From assembly GCA_017883385.1 (NCBI GenBank), contig JADGNQ010000048.1:1-35462 (forward strand): a stretch of 35,462 bases of DNA, written 5' to 3'. The notes below the pieces were generated by a model. The model did no database searches, had not been told where the DNA came from, and saw only the letters and a list, made by a program, of their open reading frames with translations. The position numbers were made by a program, and so were the translations under genes. Positions within the stretch are counted from its first letter, which is position 1. The number at the start of each line of letters is the position of its first letter. Shown one piece after another: positions 23,781-31,850 of the stretch. This DNA comes from Candidatus Sulfotelmatobacter sp. Lineage in GTDB: Bacteria; Acidobacteriota; Terriglobia; Terriglobales; Acidobacteriaceae.

Positions 23781-25076
23781 GTGACTCGCGTTTCACGCTC
23801 TGCGCCCTGCCTTCGCTTTGCGCTGCAACTCTCTTTTGTGATGCTCGGTCTGGCGATCGCTGCGCGCGCGGTGGATTGGAATGCCCCCGAGCAGCAACTG
23901 GCGCGAAAGATCGTTGCGGTTACTGGACCGGGCGCGGTGGCTTTCTCGGTGGAGAATCGCTCCTCCCTCGGCAGGCGCGACAACGAGGTCATTCAGAACG
24001 GCTTGCGCGGCGCACTCGAAGGGCTTGGCATCCGTTTCGTAAAGGCGGATCAGGGCGCAGCCACAGTCGCAATTTCTCTGTCCGAGAATCCAGCGTCGTA
24101 CGTTTGGGTGGCGCAGATCCGACAGGGTGCAGGCGAGGTTGCCGTGGTGATGGTCTCGGCACCGCGTGGGGAGGGATCGGCCGCGATGCACGATTCTGTA
24201 CCGCTGAGCCTGCGCAAGACTCCACTGTGGGCGCAGGACGATCCAATTCTCGACGTCGTGGTGCTGGAAGAGAACACGGTCCCGGCCCGTATTGCGGTAC
24301 TCGATCCAGAAAAGGTTTCGCTGTACCGCATGCAGGGTGGAAAGTGGCAGCAGGAGCAGACGGCGGGAATCGTCCACGCCCGGCCGTGGCCGCGAGATAT
24401 GCGCGGAAGGCTGATGCCGGCGAGGGATCATCTGCTGGATGTGTATCTTCCAGGCCTGATTTGCCACAGCACCACGGGAACGCCGCTGACATTGAATTGC
24501 CGCGAGAGCGATGACCCGTGGCCACTGGTATCGGGGACACTGAATGGCGGCACGTTGTCCGTCTTTCCGAGTGCCGGACTGGGGAATGGCGCTTCCACAG
24601 TTATTCCTCAACTGAGCGCATTCTTTGCTTCCACGCGCAACTTCTTCACTGGCGCATTGACTCCTGGCGTGGGCAGGTTCACGACTGTGTCCAAGTTCTA
24701 TTCCGCCGCGTTGCTGCCCCGAGACAAATACACGCTGTGGCTCTTCGCCGCGACCGATGGGCAGGTGCACATGGTCGACGGAGTCACTGACCAGCCCGCC
24801 CGGCTCGGGTGGGGCAGCGATCTGGCCAGCGTGAAAACGGCATGTGGCGCCGGCTGGCAGGTGTTGGCTACAAGCGCGGGAGAGCCGGGAGATTCGGTGC
24901 GGGCTTATGAGTTTCCCGATCGCGATCCAGTGCCGGTGAGTGCGGCCATTGAGTTTTCGGGCGCGATCACAGCATTCTGGACCGAGGCCAGGGGTGACAC
25001 GGCAATTGTGGTGGTGCGAGACCGACAGACTGGAGACTATGAGGCCTTTCGACTGGCGTTGGCTTGTAGTCAGTAG
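23781..25076 (+). CDS. Secreted protein of unknown function, first gene of signalling operon
   Basis: About 431 residues. The GTG at 23781 gives a good signal peptide (basic start VTRVSRS, hydrophobic LRFALQLSFVMLGLAIAARA, then VDW). A TATAAT at 23745-23750 sits well placed for transcription into it, though its -35 is poor and I see no clear ribosome site. The alternative is ATG 23730. The N-terminal half (ARKIVAVTGPGAVAFSVENRSS, then LGIRFVKADQGAATVAISLSENPASYVWVAQI) looks like a periplasmic alpha/beta domain. The C-terminal half has beta-propeller-like strands (YTLWLFAATDGQVHMVDG, GAITAFWTEARGDTAIVVVRD). I do not recognise the family. Its last 38 bases overlap the solute-binding protein gene, which indicates translational coupling. 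Confidence 0.75.
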   Translation: MTRVSRSAPCLRFALQLSFVMLGLAIAARAVDWNAPEQQLARKIVAVTGPGAVAFSVENRSSLGRRDNEVIQNGLRGALEGLGIRFVKADQGAATVAISLSENPASYVWVAQIRQGAGEVAVVMVSAPRGEGSAAMHDSVPLSLRKTPLWAQDDPILDVVVLEENTVPARIAVLDPEKVSLYRMQGGKWQQEQTAGIVHARPWPRDMRGRLMPARDHLLDVYLPGLICHSTTGTPLTLNCRESDDPWPLVSGTLNGGTLSVFPSAGLGNGASTVIPQLSAFFASTRNFFTGALTPGVGRFTTVSKFYSAALLPRDKYTLWLFAATDGQVHMVDGVTDQPARLGWGSDLASVKTACGAGWQVLATSAGEPGDSVRAYEFPDRDPVPVSAAIEFSGAITAFWTEARGDTAIVVVRDRQTGDYEAFRLALACSQ

Positions 25077-26412
25077 CCTGCTGGCTGGAGCACTGGCGGC
25101 GGACGCGGAGACGCGGACGCAATATGGCGGCACAGCGCACGTGGCCATGCGAGCCGCGCCGACATCGCTCGATCCAGCGGATGGCACACAGCCGGATTCC
25201 TTCGCTCGGCGCAGTTTGACCATGCTCATGTTCGACACGCTGGTGACCACGGACGAGAACGAACATGTGCAAGCTGCTCTGGCCACGTCATGGCAGGCGT
25301 CAACGGGCAACCAGCGTTGGCAGTTTCGCCTGCGTCACGGAGTGAAGTTTCACGACGGGACGCCGCTCACCGCCGAGGTCGCGGCTGCATCCCTTCGAGC
25401 CGCGAATCCGTCATGGAATGTATTGGTGGATGCGGATTCAGTGGTGATCGAGCGGGACGGCGCTGATCCCGAACTGTTAGCCGAGCTTGCGTTGCCACGG
25501 AATGCGATTGCGAAGAGGAATTCCGACAGCAAGCCGAGCGGAACGGGACCCTTTCACATCGTGGATTGGCAGCCCGCGAAGAGATTGACCCTGGCTGCGG
25601 AGGAGGCATGTTGGCGGGGGCGCCCGTTTCTCGACGGCGTTGAAGTCGAGATGGGCAGGAGCTTTCGCGATCAGATGATGGCGTTGGACCTGGGCAAGGC
25701 CGATTGGGTGGAAGTGGCGCCGGAACAGTCGCGCCGGATTTCGGCAGAAGGACGCCTTCTGGCAAGCTCACTTCCAATTGAGTTGATGGCGCTGGTCTTT
25801 ACTCGCGACGTGAAGTCTGCCGACGACAGGATGCTCCGCGAATCGCTGGCCCTGAGTGTGGAGCGCGGATCGATCCGCAGCGTGCTGTTGCAGGGCGCGG
25901 GTCAGCCAGCAGCCAGCATTCTTCCGAACTGGCTGAGTGGGTACGCGTTCGTTTTCCCGACAGACGCGGATTTGCCACGGGCGCGGCATGCGCGTGAACA
26001 AGTCCGCACCATCCCAACCTGGAGTGTGGGATACGACGGCAGCGACCCGGTGGCCCGATTGTTAGCCGAGCGCATCGCGCTGAACGCGCGGGATGCGGGA
26101 TTGTCGCTGCAACCGACTACGGCCAATGCGGCGGATTTGCGGTTGGTGCGAATTTCCCTGGCCTCGCCCGATCCTTGGATCGCGCTAGCCAATGCGGCTG
26201 CGCTGACTGGAATGCCGCCTGTGAAAAGCACGGGAGGTTCTGTGGAGGATCTTTACGCGGCCGAACAAGCGGCATTGGCGACGCAGAGGATCATTCCCCT
26301 CTTTCATCTACCGGTGTCATACGCTGTCGCCACCACACTGAAGAACTGGACGCTGCGTCGGGATGGAAGCTGGAGCCTGGCGGATGCGTGGATTGGAAGC
26401 GGGAAACCATGA
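25039..26412 (+). CDS. Family-5 extracellular solute-binding protein without permease
   Basis: A 457-residue exported protein of the DppA/OppA type (SBP_bac_5), which normally delivers peptides, sugars or nickel to an ABC importer. A signal peptide (WLVVSSLLAGALAADA) is followed by YGGTAHVAMRAAPTSLDPADG, LMFDTLVTTDENEHVQAALATSW and WQFRLRHGVKFHDGTPLTAE, the classical N-terminal family blocks. The middle and C-terminal parts are weaker, and at 457 residues it is shorter than the usual 500-550. GGAG about 5 bases before the ATG at 25039 sets the start inside the previous gene. The stop overlaps the kinase start (ATGA). No permease or ATPase is nearby, so a sensory role with the downstream kinase is my preferred reading (inference). 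Confidence 0.85.
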   Translation: MRPFDWRWLVVSSLLAGALAADAETRTQYGGTAHVAMRAAPTSLDPADGTQPDSFARRSLTMLMFDTLVTTDENEHVQAALATSWQASTGNQRWQFRLRHGVKFHDGTPLTAEVAAASLRAANPSWNVLVDADSVVIERDGADPELLAELALPRNAIAKRNSDSKPSGTGPFHIVDWQPAKRLTLAAEEACWRGRPFLDGVEVEMGRSFRDQMMALDLGKADWVEVAPEQSRRISAEGRLLASSLPIELMALVFTRDVKSADDRMLRESLALSVERGSIRSVLLQGAGQPAASILPNWLSGYAFVFPTDADLPRARHAREQVRTIPTWSVGYDGSDPVARLLAERIALNARDAGLSLQPTTANAADLRLVRISLASPDPWIALANAAALTGMPPVKSTGGSVEDLYAAEQAALATQRIIPLFHLPVSYAVATTLKNWTLRRDGSWSLADAWIGSGKP

Positions 26413-28250
26413 CCTTTCGCCGCAAACTCCTGACCGTCTTTGCGCTCACGGTTTTCCTGTCGGTGGCGGCGGTCACGGGACTTGTGCTGGCGGTGACGCG
26501 AAGTGCGTTCGAAAAAACCGAAGGTCAGAGGACGGCGGCGCTCATCACGCAGTTTCAGCAGGAGTTTAAGCACCAGGGCGAGGAAGTTGCGCGGCGGGTG
26601 GACACCATCGCAGCGTCGGAGCCTGTCACCAGGATGGCCACCACGCTCAACGGGGCGGCGTCGAGCACGCCGGCGGACTCCGCTGGATACTTTGAACTGG
26701 CCAAGTCGATGGCTGAGAGCCGCCAGTTCGATTTTCTGGAGCTTGTGGATGGACACGGGACCATTATTTCCTCGGCGCAGTGGCCGGCAAAATTTGGGTA
26801 TCCCGAAGCCGCATTCGAAAATCTTTCTGCGTCAAGCGAGCAAGGCGCATTTCTGAAGCAGGAGGAATTGCAGGACTCGACTGCCCTCGGACTGTTTGCC
26901 GTACGAGCGACTCGCGTAGGAGATCATCCGATTTACGTCATCGGCGGCCGGCGACTAGACAAAAGTTTCCTCTCGGCGCTGGACTTGCCTGTGGACATGC
27001 GGGCGCTGCTTTATCAGAATCGAGGAGATCATTTTTCACCTGATTTGTTGCTCGACCCTTCGAGCGGTGAAAACATCTCGGAGGGCGTGAAGCCGGCGGA
27101 GAAATTCGCCCCGCTGATTGAGGCGGTGCGACAGTACAACCAGGAAATGACGGGGATTGTGCACTGGTCGTCGGACCAGGCGGATGACGAAGTGTTTCAC
27201 GCGATTCCTTTGCGAGGAGTGGGCAAGGAGCGTCCGCTGCTGGGGATCCTGCTAATCGGAAACTCGCGGCGGTCTTATGTGGAACTGAAGCGGCACATCC
27301 GCGCGTCAGCATTACTGGTGGGCGGTGGCGGGATTGTTCTCGCGATCCTGCTCAGTAGTTGGGTCGCCGCTAGAGTGACGCGTCCGGTGGGGCAACTGGC
27401 TCGGGCAGCGCGAAGTGTCGCTGCCGGGAACTGGGACACGCGGGTCGAAGTGCCGGGTACCGACGAGCTTTCGCAACTGGCGGATTCGTTCAATCGCATG
27501 ACGACCGAGTTGCTGACGCAGAAAGAACGTCTGGTGCAGACTGAGCGGGTTGCCGCGTGGCGTGAATTGGCGCGGCGCTTGGCACATGAGCTGAAGAATC
27601 CATTGTTCCCTCTTCAGCTCACGGTGGAGAATCTGGTGCGGGCCCGGATGCAGAGTCCGGAGCAGTTCGACGAAGTGTTTCGCGAGAGTTCACGGACCCT
27701 GCTGGCCGAGATTTCGAACCTGAAGGCGATTATCGGGCGCTTCAGTGAGTTCTCGAAGATGCCGCATCCGCAGTTGCAACAGGTCTCGGTGAATGAACTC
27801 GTGCGGGGGGTTGCTCAACTTTTTCAGGCGCAACTGCAAGCGCCGGGGCGCGAGCCGATCGACTGCAAGTTCGAATTCGATGAGAGGCTTGGGCCAATTG
27901 CCGCGGACCCTGAGCTGCTGCACCGGGCGCTATCGAATCTGGTGCTCAATGCAATGGATGCCATGCCCAAAGGTGGCACGCTCACTCTGCGCACAAAGCC
28001 CTACGATGGGAAGGTGATCATTGAAATCGCCGACACCGGCTCGGGCCTGACGCGCGAGGAGTGCGAGCGCATCTTCACTCCCTATTACACCAGCAAGCAG
28101 CATGGGACAGGACTTGGCCTGGCGATCGTGCAATCGGTGGTGAGCGATCACGGTGGCAGAATCAGCGTGCAAAGCGAACCCGGACGGGGAACGACATTCA
28201 TGATCGAACTGCCGAGTAATCCCGATACACTGCAGGGGACGAAGAGCTAA
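26409..28250 (+). CDS. NtrY-like membrane sensor histidine kinase
   Basis: A 613-residue kinase. Helix 1 (about 8-30) and helix 2 (about 299-320) bracket a roughly 270-residue periplasmic sensor region. HAMP covers about 321-373 (RVTRPVGQLARAARSVAAGNW). The H-box is RLAHELKNP with phospho-acceptor His393. The ATPase part (about 498-602) has N-box NLVLNAMDAM, DTGSGL (542-547) and GTGLGL (566-571). The HELKNPL form and HAMP placement resemble NtrY and related kinases that partner NtrC-family regulators. The start ATG overlaps the stop of the solute-binding protein gene by four bases, so equal expression is likely. The regulator gene follows after 48 bases, containing a repeat copy. The signal sensed is unknown. 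Confidence 0.93.
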   Translation: MTFRRKLLTVFALTVFLSVAAVTGLVLAVTRSAFEKTEGQRTAALITQFQQEFKHQGEEVARRVDTIAASEPVTRMATTLNGAASSTPADSAGYFELAKSMAESRQFDFLELVDGHGTIISSAQWPAKFGYPEAAFENLSASSEQGAFLKQEELQDSTALGLFAVRATRVGDHPIYVIGGRRLDKSFLSALDLPVDMRALLYQNRGDHFSPDLLLDPSSGENISEGVKPAEKFAPLIEAVRQYNQEMTGIVHWSSDQADDEVFHAIPLRGVGKERPLLGILLIGNSRRSYVELKRHIRASALLVGGGGIVLAILLSSWVAARVTRPVGQLARAARSVAAGNWDTRVEVPGTDELSQLADSFNRMTTELLTQKERLVQTERVAAWRELARRLAHELKNPLFPLQLTVENLVRARMQSPEQFDEVFRESSRTLLAEISNLKAIIGRFSEFSKMPHPQLQQVSVNELVRGVAQLFQAQLQAPGREPIDCKFEFDERLGPIAADPELLHRALSNLVLNAMDAMPKGGTLTLRTKPYDGKVIIEIADTGSGLTREECERIFTPYYTSKQHGTGLGLAIVQSVVSDHGGRISVQSEPGRGTTFMIELPSNPDTLQGTKS

Positions 28251-28278
28251 CCACGCACGGCACGAACTTACACGAAGG
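28249..28278. repeat. Interspersed repeat, copy 2 (accac...cacgaagg family)
   Basis: Shares 24 of 30 positions with 8144-8174, keeping AACCAC, GGCACGAA and CACGAAGG. It lies in the short gap between the kinase and regulator genes of one operon, beginning within the kinase stop codon, so it is transcribed with them. Confidence 0.6.
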
Positions 28279-28298
28279 CATGACGACGAGGAGGACGG

Positions 28299-29693
28299 TT
28301 GCCAATCAAAGCGCATCTCTTGATCGTCGATGACGAGGCCAATACGCTGGCGTCGATGTCGCGCGCGTTCCGGCTGGCGGGGCACGAAGCTACGGTGTGC
28401 GACAACGCCGCGAAGGCTCTGGAACTGGCCAAGGCGCAGAGCTTCGATCTGATTCTGTCTGACGTGGTGATGCCCGGCAAAGATGGTTTGACCTTGCTCG
28501 AAGAACTGAAACGACAGGGCGTGACCGCTCCGGTGGTCATGATGTCGGGACAGGCGCACATCGAAATGGCGGTGCGGGCGACGCGGCTGGGCGCGCTCGA
28601 CTTTCTGGAAAAACCGATCTCCACCGACAAACTGCTGCTCACGGTCGACAATGCGCTCAAGCTGCAGCGGTTGGAGAGCGAAAACCGGCAACTCCGCCAG
28701 CGCTTGGGCAAACACGAAATCGTGTGGAAGGGCGACGCAATGCGGCGCGTGATGGCGCAACTGGAGCGCGTGGCCGCAAGCGAGTCGCGCGTGTGCATCC
28801 TCGGCGAGACTGGCACGGGAAAGGAGCTGGTCGCAAGAACGATCCACGACCGAAGCCCGCGTGCAGCGGGGCCTTTCGTGACGCTAAATTGTGCAGCGGT
28901 GCCAGCGGAGTTGATTGAGTCGGAGCTTTTTGGACATGAGAAGGGTTCGTTCACCGGCGCGTCCGGACGGCACATTGGAAAGTTCGAGCAGGCGGATCAA
29001 GGGACGATTTTTCTCGACGAAATCGGCGACATGCCTCTGAACATGCAGGCCAAGCTGCTGCGCGTGCTCGAAGAGGGCGAAGTGGAGCGGATCGGAGGCG
29101 AAAAGCCAGTTGCGGTGAACGTGCGCGTGGTGGTCGCGACGCACCGCGATCTGGAAGCGCGGGTGCGCGAGGAGAGATTCCGCCAGGATCTGTTTCATCG
29201 CATCTATGTTTTCCCGCTGGTGCTGCCGCCGTTGCGCGAGCGACGCGACGATATCCCGGCGCTCGTCGAACATTTCGCAGCGCAAGTCTGCGCACAGAAT
29301 GGGTGGAAGCCAGTTCCGTTCACACCTGAGGCGATGGAAGCCCTGCAATCGCATCCCTGGCCGGGAAACGTTCGCGAATTGCGCAACATGGTCGAGCGGC
29401 TGATGCTGCTTGCGACCGAGGGTCAGGTTGATCTGGCGACGGTACAGATGGCGCTGCCGAAGAGTTCCTCAGGCGTGGCCATCGGGCCCACGTCTCTCTC
29501 GTCCGGCCCACTCGCTGAGCGTGTGCAATCGTACGAGCGTGAAGTCATTCTCGCCGAGTTGAAGCGCAGCCATCACAACATGAGCGTAGCCGCAAAAGCG
29601 CTTGGCCTGGAGCGCAGTCACCTGTATAAGAAAGCGGAGCAACTGGGAATCGACCTGCGCGCCATGCGTCGAGAGCAAGGGCCGCAGGATTGA
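28299..29693 (+). CDS. NtrC-family sigma-54-dependent response regulator
   Basis: A 464-residue activator. The receiver domain (about 5-120) has D11-D12, the phospho-acceptor D55 and K105. The AAA+ domain (about 145-375) has Walker A GETGTGKE (169-176), the sigma-54 loop GSFTGA (216-221; usual form GAFTGA) and Walker B GTIFLDE (235-241). A FIS-type helix-turn-helix follows at about 413-453 (EREVILAELKRSHHNMSVAAKALGLERSHLYKKAEQLG). The start is TTG at 28299, placed directly after GAGGAGG; the nearby ATG at 28280 is out of frame. It is expected to be phosphorylated by the upstream kinase and to open sigma-54 promoters. Ser for Ala in the GAFTGA loop is a tolerated-looking change at a key contact. 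The hydrolase gene follows after 37 bases. Confidence 0.95.
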   Translation: MPIKAHLLIVDDEANTLASMSRAFRLAGHEATVCDNAAKALELAKAQSFDLILSDVVMPGKDGLTLLEELKRQGVTAPVVMMSGQAHIEMAVRATRLGALDFLEKPISTDKLLLTVDNALKLQRLESENRQLRQRLGKHEIVWKGDAMRRVMAQLERVAASESRVCILGETGTGKELVARTIHDRSPRAAGPFVTLNCAAVPAELIESELFGHEKGSFTGASGRHIGKFEQADQGTIFLDEIGDMPLNMQAKLLRVLEEGEVERIGGEKPVAVNVRVVVATHRDLEARVREERFRQDLFHRIYVFPLVLPPLRERRDDIPALVEHFAAQVCAQNGWKPVPFTPEAMEALQSHPWPGNVRELRNMVERLMLLATEGQVDLATVQMALPKSSSGVAIGPTSLSSGPLAERVQSYEREVILAELKRSHHNMSVAAKALGLERSHLYKKAEQLGIDLRAMRREQGPQD

Positions 29694-29730
29694 CCCTGGG
29701 TCACTGCTCCGACACACATCGGAGACTGCC

Positions 29731-31779
29731 TTGGCCAGAACATCCTGGATCACCTGTCTCGTTTTCAGCATTTTTCCGCTTCACCTTTTCGCTACGGAAC
29801 CGCCGTCTCCGCCAGCTTACGAAGTACGCATGGAGCAGGCTTGGATTCCGATGAAGGATGGCGTGCGCCTGGCCGCGACTCTCTACAGGCCTGACGGCGC
29901 GAAGGCGGAAGAGAAGTTCCCTGCCCTGCTCGAATACCTGCCATATCGCAAAGATGACGGCACCGCCGCGGGCGACTATCCCAAGCATACGTATTTCGCA
30001 CGGCGAGGGTATGTGAGCGTGCGGGTTGATATTCGCGGGTTTGGTGCGAGCGAGGGTGTTCCGCCGGAACGCGAATATTCCGAGCAGGAGCAGGTCGATG
30101 GCGAGCAGGTCATCGTGTGGCTCGCGCACCAGTCCTGGTCGAACGGAAACGTGGGCATGTTCGGGATTTCGTGGGGCGGATTCACATCGCTGCAGATGGC
30201 GATGCGGCATGCTCCGGGATTGAAGGCGATTGTTGCGGTCTGCGCCACGGCGGAGTTGTTCCACGACGATGTTCATTACATCGACGGCATCGCGCACATT
30301 GACGAATTTGAACTCAACATGGACATGGCCGAAGGCTGGGTGGGCGCGCCGGACTATTCTCTCGACGAGCGAGTGCTGGGGCCGCGCTTCGACTCGCCGC
30401 CGTGGTCGCTGCTGTACCTGAAGCATCAGCACGATGGTCCGTTCTGGCGTGACCGCGTGCGACCGCTGAGCGAGATCACGACTCCAAGTTTCTTGATCGG
30501 TGGCATGCTCGATGGCTACCGCGACAACGTGCCCGACATGCTCATGCAGTCGAAGGCGCCGATCAAGGCGATTGTCGGGCCTTGGAACCATACTTTCCCG
30601 AACGACGCCGTGCCCGGACCTCAAGTGGAATGGCGCGACCAGGCGGTACGCTGGTTCGACTACTGGCTGAAGGGTCGCGACACTGGAGTCAAAAATGATC
30701 CGCGGCTCGTGATTTACATGCAGCACTGGCATCCGCCGGATCCGAACCTGCAGAATGTACCGGGAGAGTGGCGGCGCGAAGATGTGTGGCCGCCGAAGAA
30801 CGCAAAGAACACAACTCTTTTCTTGCAGCCGAATCACGTGCTAGCGAATTCAGCCGCGCCGCAGGCCACGCATCAACTGAAGTACATTCCTACGATTGGC
30901 GTGGAGGCTGGGTTCTGGTGGGGAGAGTTGCTGAGCGATCCGCGGCCGGTGGACGCGTTCAGCCTCGTTTATGATTCGGCGCCGCTCGAATACGAGATGG
31001 CCATACTCGGGCGTCCGCATGCATTGTTGCAGGCTTCGGCCACGGCGCCACTCGCCAATTGGTTTGCGCGGCTGTCGGATGTGGCTCCGGACGGCACCGT
31101 TACGCAGATCACCGGCGCGGGGATCAACGGTGCACAACGGGATTCGACGAGCGACCCGCGCGATATCGATCCGGGCAAAGTCTATCCACTCGATATCGAG
31201 ATGCATCTGACTTCGTGGGTGTTTCCGAAAGGCCATCGCATCCGCGTGGCCATCTCAAATGCGCTGTGGCCGATGATGCTGCCGACGCCGTACGCAATGA
31301 CCACGTCGCTCGAACTGGGTGGCAGTAGCGGATCGCGGCTCGTGCTGCCTGTCGTGCCGGTGCATGGCGCTGCTGCGCCAGAATTTTCTCCGCCCCAACC
31401 TTCCGAGGAACGCACCGACATTAAGAATGAGGGCTTCCCCTGGCCCGGTGAGTGGACCGTGGAGCGCGATGAAGCACGGCAGAAGACTACGGTGCACTGG
31501 AAGGGCAAGGATGGATACGAATATCCGTGGGGCACGGAGAATGATTTTGAGAACCTGACCTACGAGGGCGACGATGCGCATCCGGAAACGTGCTCTGTGC
31601 GCGGCGAGGCGGAGAGCATCTTCGCGTTGAAGAGCCGCACGCTGGTGTGGCGCGGACACCTGCTGGTGACCACCGATCAGAAGAACTTTTACTACAAGTA
31701 CACGCGCGAGTTGCTGAAGGATGGGGAGATGATCAAGTACAAGACTTGGCAGGAGACGATTCCCCGGGATCATCAGTAG
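29731..31779 (+). CDS. Secreted CocE/NonD-type X-Pro dipeptidyl-peptidase S15 hydrolase
   Basis: A 682-residue alpha/beta hydrolase. TTG at 29731, with GGAG about 6 bases upstream, yields a proper signal peptide (MARTSWITCLVFSIFPLHLFATEPP); the frame upstream overlaps the regulator gene. The hydrolase core has VRVDIRGFGASEG (oxyanion region), the nucleophile motif G145-I-S147-W-G-G150, D261 in GGMLDGYRD and H287 in GPWNHTF, a complete Ser-Asp-His triad. The C-terminal half forms the jelly-roll domain of the CocE/S15 group (IEMHLTSWVFPKGHRIRVAISNALWPMM). Family members hydrolyse esters, amides or X-Pro peptides; the substrate here is unknown. As the last gene of the sensor operon it may act on the ligand sensed or be its effector (inference). 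Confidence 0.92.
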   Translation: MARTSWITCLVFSIFPLHLFATEPPSPPAYEVRMEQAWIPMKDGVRLAATLYRPDGAKAEEKFPALLEYLPYRKDDGTAAGDYPKHTYFARRGYVSVRVDIRGFGASEGVPPEREYSEQEQVDGEQVIVWLAHQSWSNGNVGMFGISWGGFTSLQMAMRHAPGLKAIVAVCATAELFHDDVHYIDGIAHIDEFELNMDMAEGWVGAPDYSLDERVLGPRFDSPPWSLLYLKHQHDGPFWRDRVRPLSEITTPSFLIGGMLDGYRDNVPDMLMQSKAPIKAIVGPWNHTFPNDAVPGPQVEWRDQAVRWFDYWLKGRDTGVKNDPRLVIYMQHWHPPDPNLQNVPGEWRREDVWPPKNAKNTTLFLQPNHVLANSAAPQATHQLKYIPTIGVEAGFWWGELLSDPRPVDAFSLVYDSAPLEYEMAILGRPHALLQASATAPLANWFARLSDVAPDGTVTQITGAGINGAQRDSTSDPRDIDPGKVYPLDIEMHLTSWVFPKGHRIRVAISNALWPMMLPTPYAMTTSLELGGSSGSRLVLPVVPVHGAAAPEFSPPQPSEERTDIKNEGFPWPGEWTVERDEARQKTTVHWKGKDGYEYPWGTENDFENLTYEGDDAHPETCSVRGEAESIFALKSRTLVWRGHLLVTTDQKNFYYKYTRELLKDGEMIKYKTWQETIPRDHQ

Positions 31780-31780
31780 T

Positions 31781-31848
31781 CGTAGAGACACACCTTGCTA
31801 TATCTAATCGGCCCGTGGAAAGAAGACGTTGCAAGCAACGTCTCTACG
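31781..31848. repeat. Nested palindrome between convergent genes
   Basis: An inner perfect palindrome AGACGTTGC-AA-GCAACGTCT (31824-31843) overlaps the right arm of an outer inverted repeat CGTAGAGAC (31781-31789) / GTCTCTACG (31840-31848), so two alternative structures are possible. The GTCTCTAC end recalls the right flank of the palindrome at 23658-23677 (GTCTCTACAT). It fills the gap between the convergent hydrolase and amidohydrolase genes and could end transcription from either side, though T-runs are lacking. Confidence 0.75.
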
Positions 31849-31850
31849 AA

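Noticed and set aside
23793-25310. 505-codon open frame on the minus strand
   Set aside because: It lies antisense to the signal-peptide protein and solute-binding protein genes, whose products have recognisable features. The antisense product is rich in Arg, His and Gln with no domain, as expected for a GC-rich shadow frame.
29701-30837. 378-codon minus-strand frame
   Set aside because: Antisense to the S15-type hydrolase with an intact catalytic triad; the product is His/Arg-rich and featureless.
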